From Nocardioides sp. URHA0032 (GTDB taxonomy: Bacteria > Actinomycetota > Actinomycetes > Propionibacteriales > Nocardioidaceae), in assembly GCF_000620645.1 (NCBI RefSeq), contig NZ_KK211159.1, forward strand, positions 718,312 through 782,311: DNA of 64,000 nucleotides, in the 5' to 3' direction. This document shows, piece after piece, positions 7,530-15,374 of the stretch. A program made the translations under genes and the position numbers. The notes under the pieces were generated by a model. That model did no database searches, was not told the DNA's origin, and worked only from the letters and a program-made list of their open reading frames with translations. Numbering within the stretch: position 1 is the stretch's first letter; each line of letters opens with the position of its first letter.

Positions 7530-8752
7530 CACGCAAAGTGTGCGGGATGGGCCACGGCGACGACCTCGCCGACCACGATGATCGCCGGCGGGCGCACCGC
7601 CTCCTCCGCGAGCCTCGCGGCGAGGGTCCCGAGCGTCGCGAGCACGGTCCGCTCCCCCGGCATCGTGCCCTCGGAGACCACCGCCACCGGCGTGGCCGGC
7701 GAGCGGCCGCCGGCGACCAGGGCGGTGGCGATCGCGGGCGCGTTCTCGACCGCCATCATCAGCACGACGGTGCCGGACATCGAGCCGATGGCGGTCCAGT
7801 TGACCTGGGACTCGGGGTGTCCCGGCGGCAGGTGACCGGAGACGACCGTGAATTCGTGGGCGACGCCGCGGTGGGTCACCGGGATGCCTGCCACCCCGGG
7901 TACGGCGATCGGGCTGGACAGCCCGGGCACCACGGTCACCGGCACCCCGGCCTCGCGGCAGGCGATGACCTCCTCGAAGCCGCGGCCGAAGACGAAGCTG
8001 TCGCCGCCCTTGAACCGCACCACCCGCTTGCCCTCGAGCGCCCGCGCGACGATGACGCGGTTGATCTCCTCCTGCTGCGCGGACCGGCCGCGCGGCAGCT
8101 TCGCCACGTCGATCAGCTCGACGTCCGCGGGCAGCTCGCCGAGCAGCTCGCGCGGCGCGAGCCGGTCGGCGACCACGACGTCCGCCTCGACGAGCGCCTT
8201 GCGACCGGCGACCGTCATCAGCTCGGGGTCTCCGGGCCCGCCGCCGACCAGCACCACGCCCGGCGACCGGTCGCGCTGGTGCCGGGCCACGATCGTGCCC
8301 TCGCGCAGGCCCTCGAGGATCTCGTCGCGGACCGCCGCGGAGCGCTGCGGCTCGCGCTGGCCGAGCACCGCGACCGTCACGCCGGCGTGCCGACCGACCG
8401 CCGGCGTCCAGGCCGACGCCCGGGTGGCGTCGTCGGAGCGGACGCAGAAGACCCGACGTACCTCCGCCGAGGCGGAGACCTGCTCGTTGACCGTGCGGTC
8501 GTCGGTGGCCGCGATGACGTACCACGCCTCGTCGAGGTCGGCGTCCTGGAAGCCGCGCCGGTGCCACGTCACCTCACCGGAGCCGACCATGCCCTCGATC
8601 GCCGGTGTCACGTCGGGGCTGACCACGTGCACGTCGGCGCCCACCGCGATCAGCTGCGGCACCCGGCGCTGCGCGACGTGCCCGCCGCCCACGACGACGA
8701 CGCGCCGTCCGCCCAGCCGCAGGCCGGAGGGGTACGTCGGGAAGTCGTCCAT
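7529..8752 (-). CDS. cysG: Siroheme synthase: precorrin-2 dehydrogenase/ferrochelatase fused to uroporphyrinogen-III methyltransferase
   Basis: A 407-aa bifunctional protein making siroheme for sulfite and nitrite reductases. The N-terminal domain (about residues 1-150) has the NAD-binding motif VVVVGGGHVAQRR at 18-30 and matches CysG-B/Met8. The C-terminal domain starts at VVLVGGGPGDPELMTVAG and contains the SAM-dependent methyltransferase motifs ADVVVADRL and RFKGGDSFVFGRG. The ATG at 8752 begins close to the Rossmann strand; upstream in-frame starts would add a basic tail. It is coupled to the downstream methyltransferase. It is shorter than E. coli CysG (457 aa) because the linker domain is reduced. 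Confidence 0.94.
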   Translation of the reverse strand: MDDFPTYPSGLRLGGRRVVVVGGGHVAQRRVPQLIAVGADVHVVSPDVTPAIEGMVGSGEVTWHRRGFQDADLDEAWYVIAATDDRTVNEQVSASAEVRRVFCVRSDDATRASAWTPAVGRHAGVTVAVLGQREPQRSAAVRDEILEGLREGTIVARHQRDRSPGVVLVGGGPGDPELMTVAGRKALVEADVVVADRLAPRELLGELPADVELIDVAKLPRGRSAQQEEINRVIVARALEGKRVVRFKGGDSFVFGRGFEEVIACREAGVPVTVVPGLSSPIAVPGVAGIPVTHRGVAHEFTVVSGHLPPGHPESQVNWTAIGSMSGTVVLMMAVENAPAIATALVAGGRSPATPVAVVSEGTMPGERTVLATLGTLAARLAEEAVRPPAIIVVGEVVAVAHPAHFA

Positions 8753-8847
8753 GACGCCATCATCGCGGCCCCGCTGCGGTCGGCCGTGGCGCACGTTCAC
8801 CCTCCGGACTACGTTGAGGTCCAAGCGTCCGCCGAGATAGGAGTGCC

Positions 8848-9375
8848 ATGAGCCTCGACCGTCCGGTCAGCCCGAACCCGTACGACCTGCTCCCCGCCGT
8901 CCCGTCCTTCACCGTCACCAGCTCGGACGTCGCCGAGGGCCAGCAGCTCAAGGACGACCAGGTCGCGGCAGCGGGCAACACCTCGCCGCAGCTCTCCTGG
9001 GAAGGGGCGCCCGACGGCACCAGGAGCTACACGGTCACCTGCTTCGACCCGGACGCGCCGACGCCGAGCGGCTTCTGGCACTGGGTCCTCGTCGACCTGC
9101 CCGCCGACGTCACGTCGCTGGACACCGGCGCCGGCGCCGAGGGTGCGCAACTGCCGGGCAACGCCTTCATGTGCCGCAACGACGGCGGCTCGAAGGCGTT
9201 CATGGGCGCCGCCCCGCCCGCGGGTGACCAGGTGCACCGTTACTACTTCGTCGTGCACGCGGTGAAGGAGGACTCCCTCGGGGTCGACTCCGACGCCTCA
9301 CCCGCCGTCGTCTCCTTCAACCTGGCGTTCAAGACCGTCGGCCGCGCGATCCTGCACGGCACCTACCAGCACTAG
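8848..9375 (+). CDS. YbhB/YbcL-type phosphatidylethanolamine-binding (PEBP) protein
   Basis: A 175-aa protein of the Raf-kinase-inhibitor-like PEBP fold. It shows the conserved ligand-pocket motifs DPDAPTPSGFWHW and GDQVHRYYFVVHA. There is no signal peptide, so it is cytoplasmic. The bacterial proteins bind small anionic or phospho ligands; the physiological role is generally unknown. An AGGAG ribosome binding site lies 5 bases before the ATG. It is divergent from cysG and just upstream of a secreted protein in the same orientation (15-bp gap). Confidence 0.9.
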   Translation: MSLDRPVSPNPYDLLPAVPSFTVTSSDVAEGQQLKDDQVAAAGNTSPQLSWEGAPDGTRSYTVTCFDPDAPTPSGFWHWVLVDLPADVTSLDTGAGAEGAQLPGNAFMCRNDGGSKAFMGAAPPAGDQVHRYYFVVHAVKEDSLGVDSDASPAVVSFNLAFKTVGRAILHGTYQH

Positions 9376-9390
9376 GCGCCCCGGACCGAC

Positions 9391-10065
9391 ATGCGCACCG
9401 TCGCCGCCCTCGCACTCACCGCGGGCCTGCTGGTCGGGCTCCCGCAGGCCGCGCACGCGCAGCAGAGCTGCAACGGCGACCCCGCGACCGTCGTGGGTAC
9501 GCCGGGCGGCGTGGTCGTCGGCACCACCGGCCGTGACGTGGTGGTGACGAACGGGGCCGCGTCCGTCGACACGCTCGACGGCGTCGACGTCGTCTGCGTG
9601 ACCGGCGGCGTGCCCACGACCATGGAGGGCGGCCCCGGGCGGGACCGGGTCGTCGTCGCCGTCCCGGGCGGCTTCGTGCGGATGGACCTCGGTGCCGGCA
9701 CGCTCTCCTCCGGCCCCGGCGGCGACGGCTCGCTGACCGGCTTCGAGGACGCGACCGTCCTTGCCCACGGCGCGTTGGTGGGCGGGACCAGCGGCCCGAA
9801 CGACATCCGGTGGAACCTCTGCACCGGCACCATCACCGCCCAGCGCGGGTCGGACAAGGTGACCTGGGCCGGCGGCGAGGACCTCTGCGTGGCCGGCGAC
9901 CAACGGACGTGGGGCGCCTTCGGCGGTGGCGGCCAGGACCTCTTGATCGGCAGCCCGTGGGCCGACACCCTGGTCGGGGGGCGTGGTCACGACGTCGGCG
10001 ACGGGCGTGGCGGCTTCGACCGGTGCCGCGTCGAGGTCGCGCGCAACTGCGAGAGCGACCGGTGA
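9391..10065 (+). CDS. Secreted Gly/Asp-rich protein, RTX-like calcium-binding repeats
   Basis: A 224-aa exported protein. The signal peptide is clear (MRTVAALALTAGLLVGLPQ, cleavage probably after AHA). The mature part has degenerate GGxGxD-type nonapeptide repeats (GGPGRDRVVV, GGGGQDLLIG, GGRGHDVGDGRGGFD), the pattern of RTX-like parallel beta rolls that bind calcium. Four to six Cys residues suggest disulfides outside the cell. The stop overlaps the GTG of the glutamine-synthetase-like gene (GTGA), an odd pairing for a secreted protein. Function unknown. Confidence 0.82.
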   Translation: MRTVAALALTAGLLVGLPQAAHAQQSCNGDPATVVGTPGGVVVGTTGRDVVVTNGAASVDTLDGVDVVCVTGGVPTTMEGGPGRDRVVVAVPGGFVRMDLGAGTLSSGPGGDGSLTGFEDATVLAHGALVGGTSGPNDIRWNLCTGTITAQRGSDKVTWAGGEDLCVAGDQRTWGAFGGGGQDLLIGSPWADTLVGGRGHDVGDGRGGFDRCRVEVARNCESDR

Positions 10066-11348
10066 GCGAGCCCGTCCTCGTCGGCGGCTCGATCGTCGAC
10101 ATGGGCGGGGTGGCCCGGGCGAAGTACGTGCCGGCCGCCCGCCTGGACGCGTTCCGCGAGATCGGGATGGGTGCGTCGCCGTCGTGGAGCGTCTTCACCG
10201 TCGACGGGTCCGTCGCGTTCACCGACGACCTCGGCGTGGTCGGCGACCTCCGGATCCACATCGACCCCGCCGAGCTGCGCGACGTCGCCGACGGCATCGC
10301 CTGGGCGCCCGGGGACCTGCACCACCAGAACGGCGAGCCGTCCGCGATGTGTGCCCGCCACGTGCTGCGTCGCGCGGTCGAGGCCGCCTCCGGGGCCGGG
10401 CTCACGGCCCGGGTCGGCGCCGAGCTCGAGTGCACGCTGCTCGCCCCGGACGGCTCGCACGCGACGACAGCGGGGTGGGCGCCGTACGGGCTGCGCTCGT
10501 CGCTGGAGCAGGCGCCGTTCCTCGTCGACCTGGCCCGGTCGGCCCAGGCCGCCGGGCTCGGCCTCGAGCAGCTGCACATGGAGTACGGCCACGACCAGGT
10601 CGAGCTGTCGCTCTCCCCCACCGACCCGCTCGCGGCGGCCGACGACGTCGTCCTGGCCCGCCTGGTGATCGGGCGCACCGCGGAGCGGCACGGCATGCGC
10701 GTGTCGTTCTCGCCGTTGCCGTTCGCCGGCGAGGCCGGCAACGGTGCGCACCTGCACCTGTCCCTCGCGAACGCCGACGGGCCGGTGTTCTCGGGTGGGG
10801 ACGGGCCCCACGGCCTGACCCCCGCCGGCGCGGCCGCGATCGCGGGGGTGCTCGCGACGCTGCCGGAGCTGATCGCGGTGTACGCCGGGTCGGCACTGTC
10901 CGAGCGACGGCTGGTGCCCGGCAACTGGGCGGGCGCCGCCCTCTGCTGGGGGCTCGAGAACCGCGAGGCGGCGGTCCGGCTCGTCGAAGCAGGTACGGGC
11001 ACCGCACACGGCGCCAACATCGAGCTCAAGGTGGTGGACCCGAGCTCGAACCCGTACCTCGCGATCGCCGCATTCCTCGGCAGTGCCCGGCTCGGCGTCG
11101 AGCGCGGCCTCACGCCACCCGACGAGGTGTCGGTCGACCCGTCCGGTTCCGGACTCGACCTCGCCCTCCTTCCCCCACACCAGGGGGCGGCCCTGGACGC
11201 GCTGGCCGGGTCCGGGGTGGCGCGCGAGCTGCTCGGCGGTCCGGTCGTCGACGGGCTGCTCGCCGTCCGGCGGCACGAGGTCAGGACGTTCTCCGGTCTC
11301 ACCCTCGCCGAGACCGCCGAAACCCTGCGGATGGCATGGAGCTGCTAG
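10062..11348 (+). CDS. Glutamine-synthetase-family ligase (FluG C-terminal-domain type)
   Basis: A 428-aa member of the glutamine synthetase superfamily, joining an amine to glutamate or a related acid with ATP. It retains GAELECTLL, EYGHDQVELSLSP, GNGAHLHLSL and NREAAVRLV, covering the metal and ATP sites, but lacks the tight glutamate/ammonia-site signatures of true GlnA, so it is probably a gamma-glutamyl-amine ligase or similar. The GTG at 10062 overlaps the previous stop. Its own stop overlaps the following amidohydrolase by 13 bp. GS plus amidohydrolase is the domain pair of FluG, here as two genes. No adenylylation-site tyrosine motif is obvious. Confidence 0.88.
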   Translation: MSEPVLVGGSIVDMGGVARAKYVPAARLDAFREIGMGASPSWSVFTVDGSVAFTDDLGVVGDLRIHIDPAELRDVADGIAWAPGDLHHQNGEPSAMCARHVLRRAVEAASGAGLTARVGAELECTLLAPDGSHATTAGWAPYGLRSSLEQAPFLVDLARSAQAAGLGLEQLHMEYGHDQVELSLSPTDPLAAADDVVLARLVIGRTAERHGMRVSFSPLPFAGEAGNGAHLHLSLANADGPVFSGGDGPHGLTPAGAAAIAGVLATLPELIAVYAGSALSERRLVPGNWAGAALCWGLENREAAVRLVEAGTGTAHGANIELKVVDPSSNPYLAIAAFLGSARLGVERGLTPPDEVSVDPSGSGLDLALLPPHQGAALDALAGSGVARELLGGPVVDGLLAVRRHEVRTFSGLTLAETAETLRMAWSC

Positions 11349-12394
11349 TCGAGCATCTCGGCTCCGTCGGGCTCGTCGACCACCACGTGCACGGCTGGTT
11401 CACCGAGCCCGGCGACCGCGCGGCCTTCGAGGAGGCGCTGAACGAGGGCGCGACCGGGCCGGTCTCCTCGGGCTTCGACCTGCCCATCGGGGTGGCGGTA
11501 CGCCGCTGGTGCGCGCCGCTGCTCGGCCTGCCCGCCCTGACCACCTCGGACGAGTACTGGGAGGCACGCTCCGCCACGCCGTACGACGAGCTCGTGCGCA
11601 CCTTCCTCACCGCCGCGGGCGTCGACCACTGGGTCGTCGACACCGGGCTCACGCCGGGGCTCGTGACCGATCCCGAGCCGCGGTCCGAGGTGATCCGCCT
11701 CGAGCTGCTGATGGAGCAGGTGCTGGGCGAGGACGACGTGGTCGGTGCGTTCCGGGAGCGGCTCGGCCGCGCGGTCGCCTCCGGCACCGTCGGCGCGAAG
11801 ACGATCGCGGCGTACCGGTGCGGCCTCGAGATCGACTGGTCGCGTCCCGACGACGCCGACGTCGCCGCCCGGGCCCGTACGGCGAGCACTCGGGTGGTCG
11901 ATCCGGTGCTGGTGGCCTTCGGCGCCCACGAGGCGGCCGCTCTCGGGCTCCCGCTGCAGGTGCACACCGGCTTCGGCGACCGCGACCTCGACCTGTCGGC
12001 GGCGAACCCGCTCCACCTGACGCCACTGATCCGTACGGTCAGCAGCCCGGTGCTGCTGCTGCACTGCTACCCGTACCACCGGCAGGCCGGCTACCTGGCC
12101 CAGGCCTTCGAGCACGTCTTCTTCGACGTCGGCCTCGCGATCAACCACCTCGGCGCGCGGTCGGTCCAGCTGGTCGCAGAGGCGATGGACCTGGCGCCGT
12201 TCGGCAAGCAGCTCTACTCCTCAGACGCCTACGGGCTGCCCGAGCTGCACTTCCTCGGCTCGGTCCTGTGGCGGCGGGCGATGGGTGAGGTGATCGGCGG
12301 GTGGGTGCGCCGCGGCGACTGGTCGACCGACGACGCGATCCGGGTGGTCGACCTGATCGGCCGCGACAACGCCGCGCGGGTCTACGACCTGTGA
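11336..12394 (+). CDS. Amidohydrolase family 2 protein (FluG N-terminal-domain type)
   Basis: A 352-aa TIM-barrel metal-dependent hydrolase. The first strand carries VDHHVHG (His17 and His19 as metal ligands). Later strands show LQVHTGFGDRD, LLHCYPYHRQ and LYSSDAYGLPE, with a probable catalytic Asp in the last. This fits amidohydrolase-2 proteins that hydrolyse or decarboxylate small amides or acids. The ATG at 11336 lies inside the preceding ligase gene, so the pair is co-translated, suggesting one enzyme makes or uses the other's product. The substrate cannot be assigned. Confidence 0.88.
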   Translation: MELLVEHLGSVGLVDHHVHGWFTEPGDRAAFEEALNEGATGPVSSGFDLPIGVAVRRWCAPLLGLPALTTSDEYWEARSATPYDELVRTFLTAAGVDHWVVDTGLTPGLVTDPEPRSEVIRLELLMEQVLGEDDVVGAFRERLGRAVASGTVGAKTIAAYRCGLEIDWSRPDDADVAARARTASTRVVDPVLVAFGAHEAAALGLPLQVHTGFGDRDLDLSAANPLHLTPLIRTVSSPVLLLHCYPYHRQAGYLAQAFEHVFFDVGLAINHLGARSVQLVAEAMDLAPFGKQLYSSDAYGLPELHFLGSVLWRRAMGEVIGGWVRRGDWSTDDAIRVVDLIGRDNAARVYDL

Positions 12395-12402
12395 GCCGGT
12401 CC

Positions 12403-12999
12403 TCAGGCCCCGCGGAGCAGGTCCTCGAACGGCGTGGGCTCCGCGAACTCGTCCTCGACGGTGCGGCTGCGCCGGCGCGGCGAGCCGTGCAGCAGCCCGA
12501 CCAGCTCGCCGGCCGCGCGGTCGATGCGCTCGTCGAGACCGCGGTCGCCGAAGTCCTCGCTCGCGGCGAAGACGCCGGTCGGCACCACGGTCGCCCGCAG
12601 GTAGCTGAACAGCGGCCGCAGGGCGTGGTCGAGCACCAGCGAGTGCCGGGCGGTGCCCGCGGTGGCGGCGACCAGGACCGGGGTGCCCTCGAGAGCACTG
12701 GGATCCAGCACGTCGAAGAACGACTTGAAGAGCCCGGAATAGCTCGCGGAGAACACCGGCGTGACCACGATGAGCGCGTCCGCCCGGCGTACCGTCTCGA
12801 GCGCGTCGGCCAGCTCTCCGGTGGCGAAGCCGGTGAGCAGGTGGTCGGCCAGCGGGTGCGCCAGCGGGCGCAGCTCGATGACGTCGACCTCCACGGGCTC
12901 GTGCGCGGCGGCCACCGTTGCGGCCGCCAGCCGGTCGGCGAGCAGCCTGGTCGAGGACGGCACGCTCAGGCCGGCGCTGATCACGGCGATGCGGGTCAT
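12403..12999 (-). CDS. NADPH-dependent FMN reductase, CE1759-type partner of an LLM monooxygenase
   Basis: A 198-aa flavodoxin-fold reductase that would supply reduced FMN. Visible features are the phosphate loop ISAGLSVPSSTRLLADRL at the N-terminus and VVTPVFSASYSGLFKSFFD, the FMN-contacting segment of the NADPH-dependent FMN reductase family. Its ATG overlaps the TGA of the upstream luciferase-like gene by 4 bases (ATGA). This exact pairing matches the LLM_duo set described as TIGR04036 and TIGR04037 (named from memory). It is convergent with the amidohydrolase gene, with an 8-bp gap. Confidence 0.93.
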   Translation of the reverse strand: MTRIAVISAGLSVPSSTRLLADRLAAATVAAAHEPVEVDVIELRPLAHPLADHLLTGFATGELADALETVRRADALIVVTPVFSASYSGLFKSFFDVLDPSALEGTPVLVAATAGTARHSLVLDHALRPLFSYLRATVVPTGVFAASEDFGDRGLDERIDRAAGELVGLLHGSPRRRSRTVEDEFAEPTPFEDLLRGA

Positions 13000-14120
13000 A
13001 CGGATGCTCCTGTCACGTCGTCGACCGCGTGCACGGTCGTGTCGTGCGCACCGCCCGCGGCCTCGACCAGCGAGGCGTGGGTGGGCGCGTCGGGGATGTG
13101 GGCGGGACGGCCCTCGGCGAAGCCCTTGCGCATGTCGGGCAGGATCTCGCCGAGCAGGTCCAGCTGCTCCAGCACGGTCTTCAGCGGCAGGCCCGCGTGG
13201 TCGACCAGGAACAGCTGACGCTGGTAGTGGCCGGCGTAGTCGCGGAACGACAGCGTGCGCTCCAGCACCTGCTGCGGCGACCCGACCGTCAGCGGGGTCG
13301 CCTCGGTGAAGTCCTCGAGCGACGGGCCGTGGCCGTAGACCGGGGCGTTGTCGAAGTACGGCCGGAACTCGTCCACCGCGTCCTGGCTGTTCCTCCGCAT
13401 GAAGAACTGCCCACCCAGCCCGACGATCGCCGTGTCGGCGGGGCCGTGGCCGTAGTGCTCGAAGCGACGGCGGTACAGCTCCACCATCTGCTCGGTGTGG
13501 CTGGCCGGCCAGAAGATGTGGTTGTGGAAGAAGCCGTCGCCGTAGTACGCCGCCTGCTCGGCGATCTCGGGGCTGCGGATCGAGCCGTGCCACACGAACG
13601 GGGCGACGCCGTCCAGCGGCCGCGGCGTCGACGTGTAGCCCTGCAGCGGCGTGCGGAACTTGCCCTCCCAGTTGACGACGTCCTCGTCCCAGAGCCGGCG
13701 CAGCAGCGCGTAGTTCTCGATCGCGAGGTTGAGCCCCTGGCGGATGTCCTTGCCGAACCACGGGTAGACCGGGCCGGTGTTGCCGCGCCCCATCATCAGG
13801 TCGACCCGGCCGTCGGTCAGGTGCTGGAGCTTCGCGTAGTCCTCCGCGATCAGCACCGGGTCCGTGGTCGTGATCAGCGTGGTCGCGGTCGACAGGATGA
13901 TGTTCTCGGTCTTCGCGCCGACGTAGGCCAGCGTCGCCGTCGGGTTCGAGGCGATGAACGGCGGGTTGTGGTGCTCGCCGGTGGCGAACACGTCGAGCCC
14001 GACCTCCTCGGCCTTCTTCGCGATCTCGACGGTCGCCTTGATCCGCTCGTGCTCGGTCGGGGTGCGACCGGTCGTCGGGTCCGGCGTCACGTCACCGACG
14101 GTGAAGATGCCGATCTGCAT
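12996..14120 (-). CDS. FMN-dependent luciferase-like monooxygenase, CE1758-type
   Basis: A 374-aa (beta/alpha)8 monooxygenase using FMNH2 and O2. The N-terminal strand MQIGIFTVGDV, FATGEHHNPPF and the loop LMMGRGNTGPVYPWFG are typical of the class, and the full length matches the CE1758 family. The gene is first in a two-gene operon with its FMN reductase. Substrate unknown; quorum-signal or aromatic oxidation has been speculated for relatives. An imperfect 19-bp palindrome lies 32 bases upstream of the ATG and may be the operator for an unlinked regulator. Confidence 0.93.
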   Translation of the reverse strand: MQIGIFTVGDVTPDPTTGRTPTEHERIKATVEIAKKAEEVGLDVFATGEHHNPPFIASNPTATLAYVGAKTENIILSTATTLITTTDPVLIAEDYAKLQHLTDGRVDLMMGRGNTGPVYPWFGKDIRQGLNLAIENYALLRRLWDEDVVNWEGKFRTPLQGYTSTPRPLDGVAPFVWHGSIRSPEIAEQAAYYGDGFFHNHIFWPASHTEQMVELYRRRFEHYGHGPADTAIVGLGGQFFMRRNSQDAVDEFRPYFDNAPVYGHGPSLEDFTEATPLTVGSPQQVLERTLSFRDYAGHYQRQLFLVDHAGLPLKTVLEQLDLLGEILPDMRKGFAEGRPAHIPDAPTHASLVEAAGGAHDTTVHAVDDVTGASV

Positions 14121-14151
14121 GTCCGCTCACTGTCCTCTGGTGGTAGTTGAA

Positions 14152-14170
14152 TTCCGAAGTATCTACGGAA
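14152..14170. promoter_or_regulatory. Imperfect 19-bp palindrome upstream of the LLM operon
   Basis: TTCCGAAGTATCTACGGAA pairs at 7 of 9 positions around its centre. It lies between the divergent LLM operon (ATG 14120) and the membrane-protein gene (GTG 14210), a suitable place for an operator. The regulator is not in the window. Confidence 0.45.
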
Positions 14171-14209
14171 CGACCACGGCCCGCCGGGTATTCCTGCCAC
14201 CATCCTCGC

Positions 14210-14788
14210 GTGCGCCGCTGCCCCGCCTGGGTCCCCCTCTTGGTCCTCGCCCTCACGGTGGGCCAACTCGCCGTCGCCGAGTGGTGGCCCGGGATCGAGC
14301 GGTTCGCCGACAAGGCGTTCGGCGCCCGGCTGCTCGCCTATCCCCTGCTGATGCTCGTGGCACCTGCCTGCTGGTGGCTCGCCAACCGGCGCCGCGAACC
14401 GCGGCCCACCCCGCCGTACGGCGCGTTCACACTCGTGATGCTGCCGTTCCTGGTCGACGTGACCGGCAACAGCCTCGACCTCTACGACGCGGTCGTCTGG
14501 TGGGACGACGCCAACCACTTCGCGAACTGGTTCCTGCTGCTGACCGGGCTCGGGCTGCTGGTGTGCGGGGCCGTCCGACCGCGCTGGGCGGTCGTGCTCG
14601 TGGTCTGCGGGCTCGGCGCGATCCTGGCGATCGGCTGGGAGGTCGGTGAGTGGTGGACGTTCATCCGGCACGGCACCGAGCTCGACACGGCGTACGAGGA
14701 CACGCTCGGCGACGAGGTGCTCGGCACGCTGGGCGCGCTGTGTGCCGCCCTGCTGGTGGCGCGGCTCAGCCGCGCGGCGTCGCGGTGA
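14210..14788 (+). CDS. Integral membrane protein, DUF2238/YjdF-like
   Basis: A 192-aa protein with about five or six hydrophobic helices. Conserved-looking polar residues sit in membrane context: DVTGNSLDLYDAVVWWDDAN, then WEVGEWWTF and ELDTAYEDTLGDEVLGTLGA, similar to the DxxxH and WExxE patterns of the YjdF/DUF2238 membrane family. GTG 14210 is preferred over an ATG at 14147, which would add a hydrophilic tail across the operator region. Its 3' end overlaps the convergent sortase gene by 23 bp. Function unknown. Confidence 0.75.
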   Translation: MRRCPAWVPLLVLALTVGQLAVAEWWPGIERFADKAFGARLLAYPLLMLVAPACWWLANRRREPRPTPPYGAFTLVMLPFLVDVTGNSLDLYDAVVWWDDANHFANWFLLLTGLGLLVCGAVRPRWAVVLVVCGLGAILAIGWEVGEWWTFIRHGTELDTAYEDTLGDEVLGTLGALCAALLVARLSRAASR

Positions 14789-15374
14789 CGACGACGTTGC
14801 TCAGGTAGGCCTCGCCGTTCCAGTCCTCGCAGGTGAGGACCACCAGGCGCCCGGGCACGGACTGGCTGAAGAGCCGGTGGGCGTCGTCGGCGATCCGCCC
14901 CTTGCGGTAGATGTGCACGCTCTGCACGGCGTACCGGAGCGTCCCGTGGTCGGTCCGGACCACGATCGCGTCTCCGCGGCGCAGCTCCTCGAGGTCGTCG
15001 AGGGCGCCGCCGCCGGTGTGCACGGTGTGCCCGGCGATCAGCGCACTGCCCCGCCGCGCACCGGGCTCGGCGCCGTCGGCCCACCACCCGAGCGTCGTGG
15101 GGTCGCTGGGCGGGATCAACGTGCGGCCGGGGGCGTGCACGGGCAGCACCGGCGCACTCACCTTCAGCGCCGGGATCTTCACCCGGTCGGGCGCGCCGGG
15201 CACCCGCTTCGCCACCTCGGGCCTCGCGGTGGTGCCCGTGAGGGGGGCGGACTGCGGATCCGACGCGGGGTCCGCGGAGACGGCGCCGGTGGGCTGCGAC
15301 CACCACACGAAAGCGCCCGCGGCGGCCAGGACCAGCCCGGCCGCCGCGACGCCTGTGGTTCGAAGGTCAGGCAC
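14766..15374 (-). CDS. Class F-like sortase
   Basis: A 202-aa membrane-anchored transpeptidase. An N-terminal helix (TTGVAAAGLVLAAAGAFVWW) anchors it outside the membrane. The sortase beta-barrel starts at RVKIPALKVSAPVLPV and carries the catalytic His in LIAGHTVHTGGG and Cys in VVLTCEDWNG, with the family ending YLSNVVVTA. I see no Arg within ten residues after the Cys, where other classes often place the third catalytic residue. GTG 15374 overlaps the stop of the His-rich surface protein by 8 bp, so the pair is co-translated and that protein is the likely substrate. Confidence 0.9.
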   Translation of the reverse strand: MPDLRTTGVAAAGLVLAAAGAFVWWSQPTGAVSADPASDPQSAPLTGTTARPEVAKRVPGAPDRVKIPALKVSAPVLPVHAPGRTLIPPSDPTTLGWWADGAEPGARRGSALIAGHTVHTGGGALDDLEELRRGDAIVVRTDHGTLRYAVQSVHIYRKGRIADDAHRLFSQSVPGRLVVLTCEDWNGEAYLSNVVVTATPRG

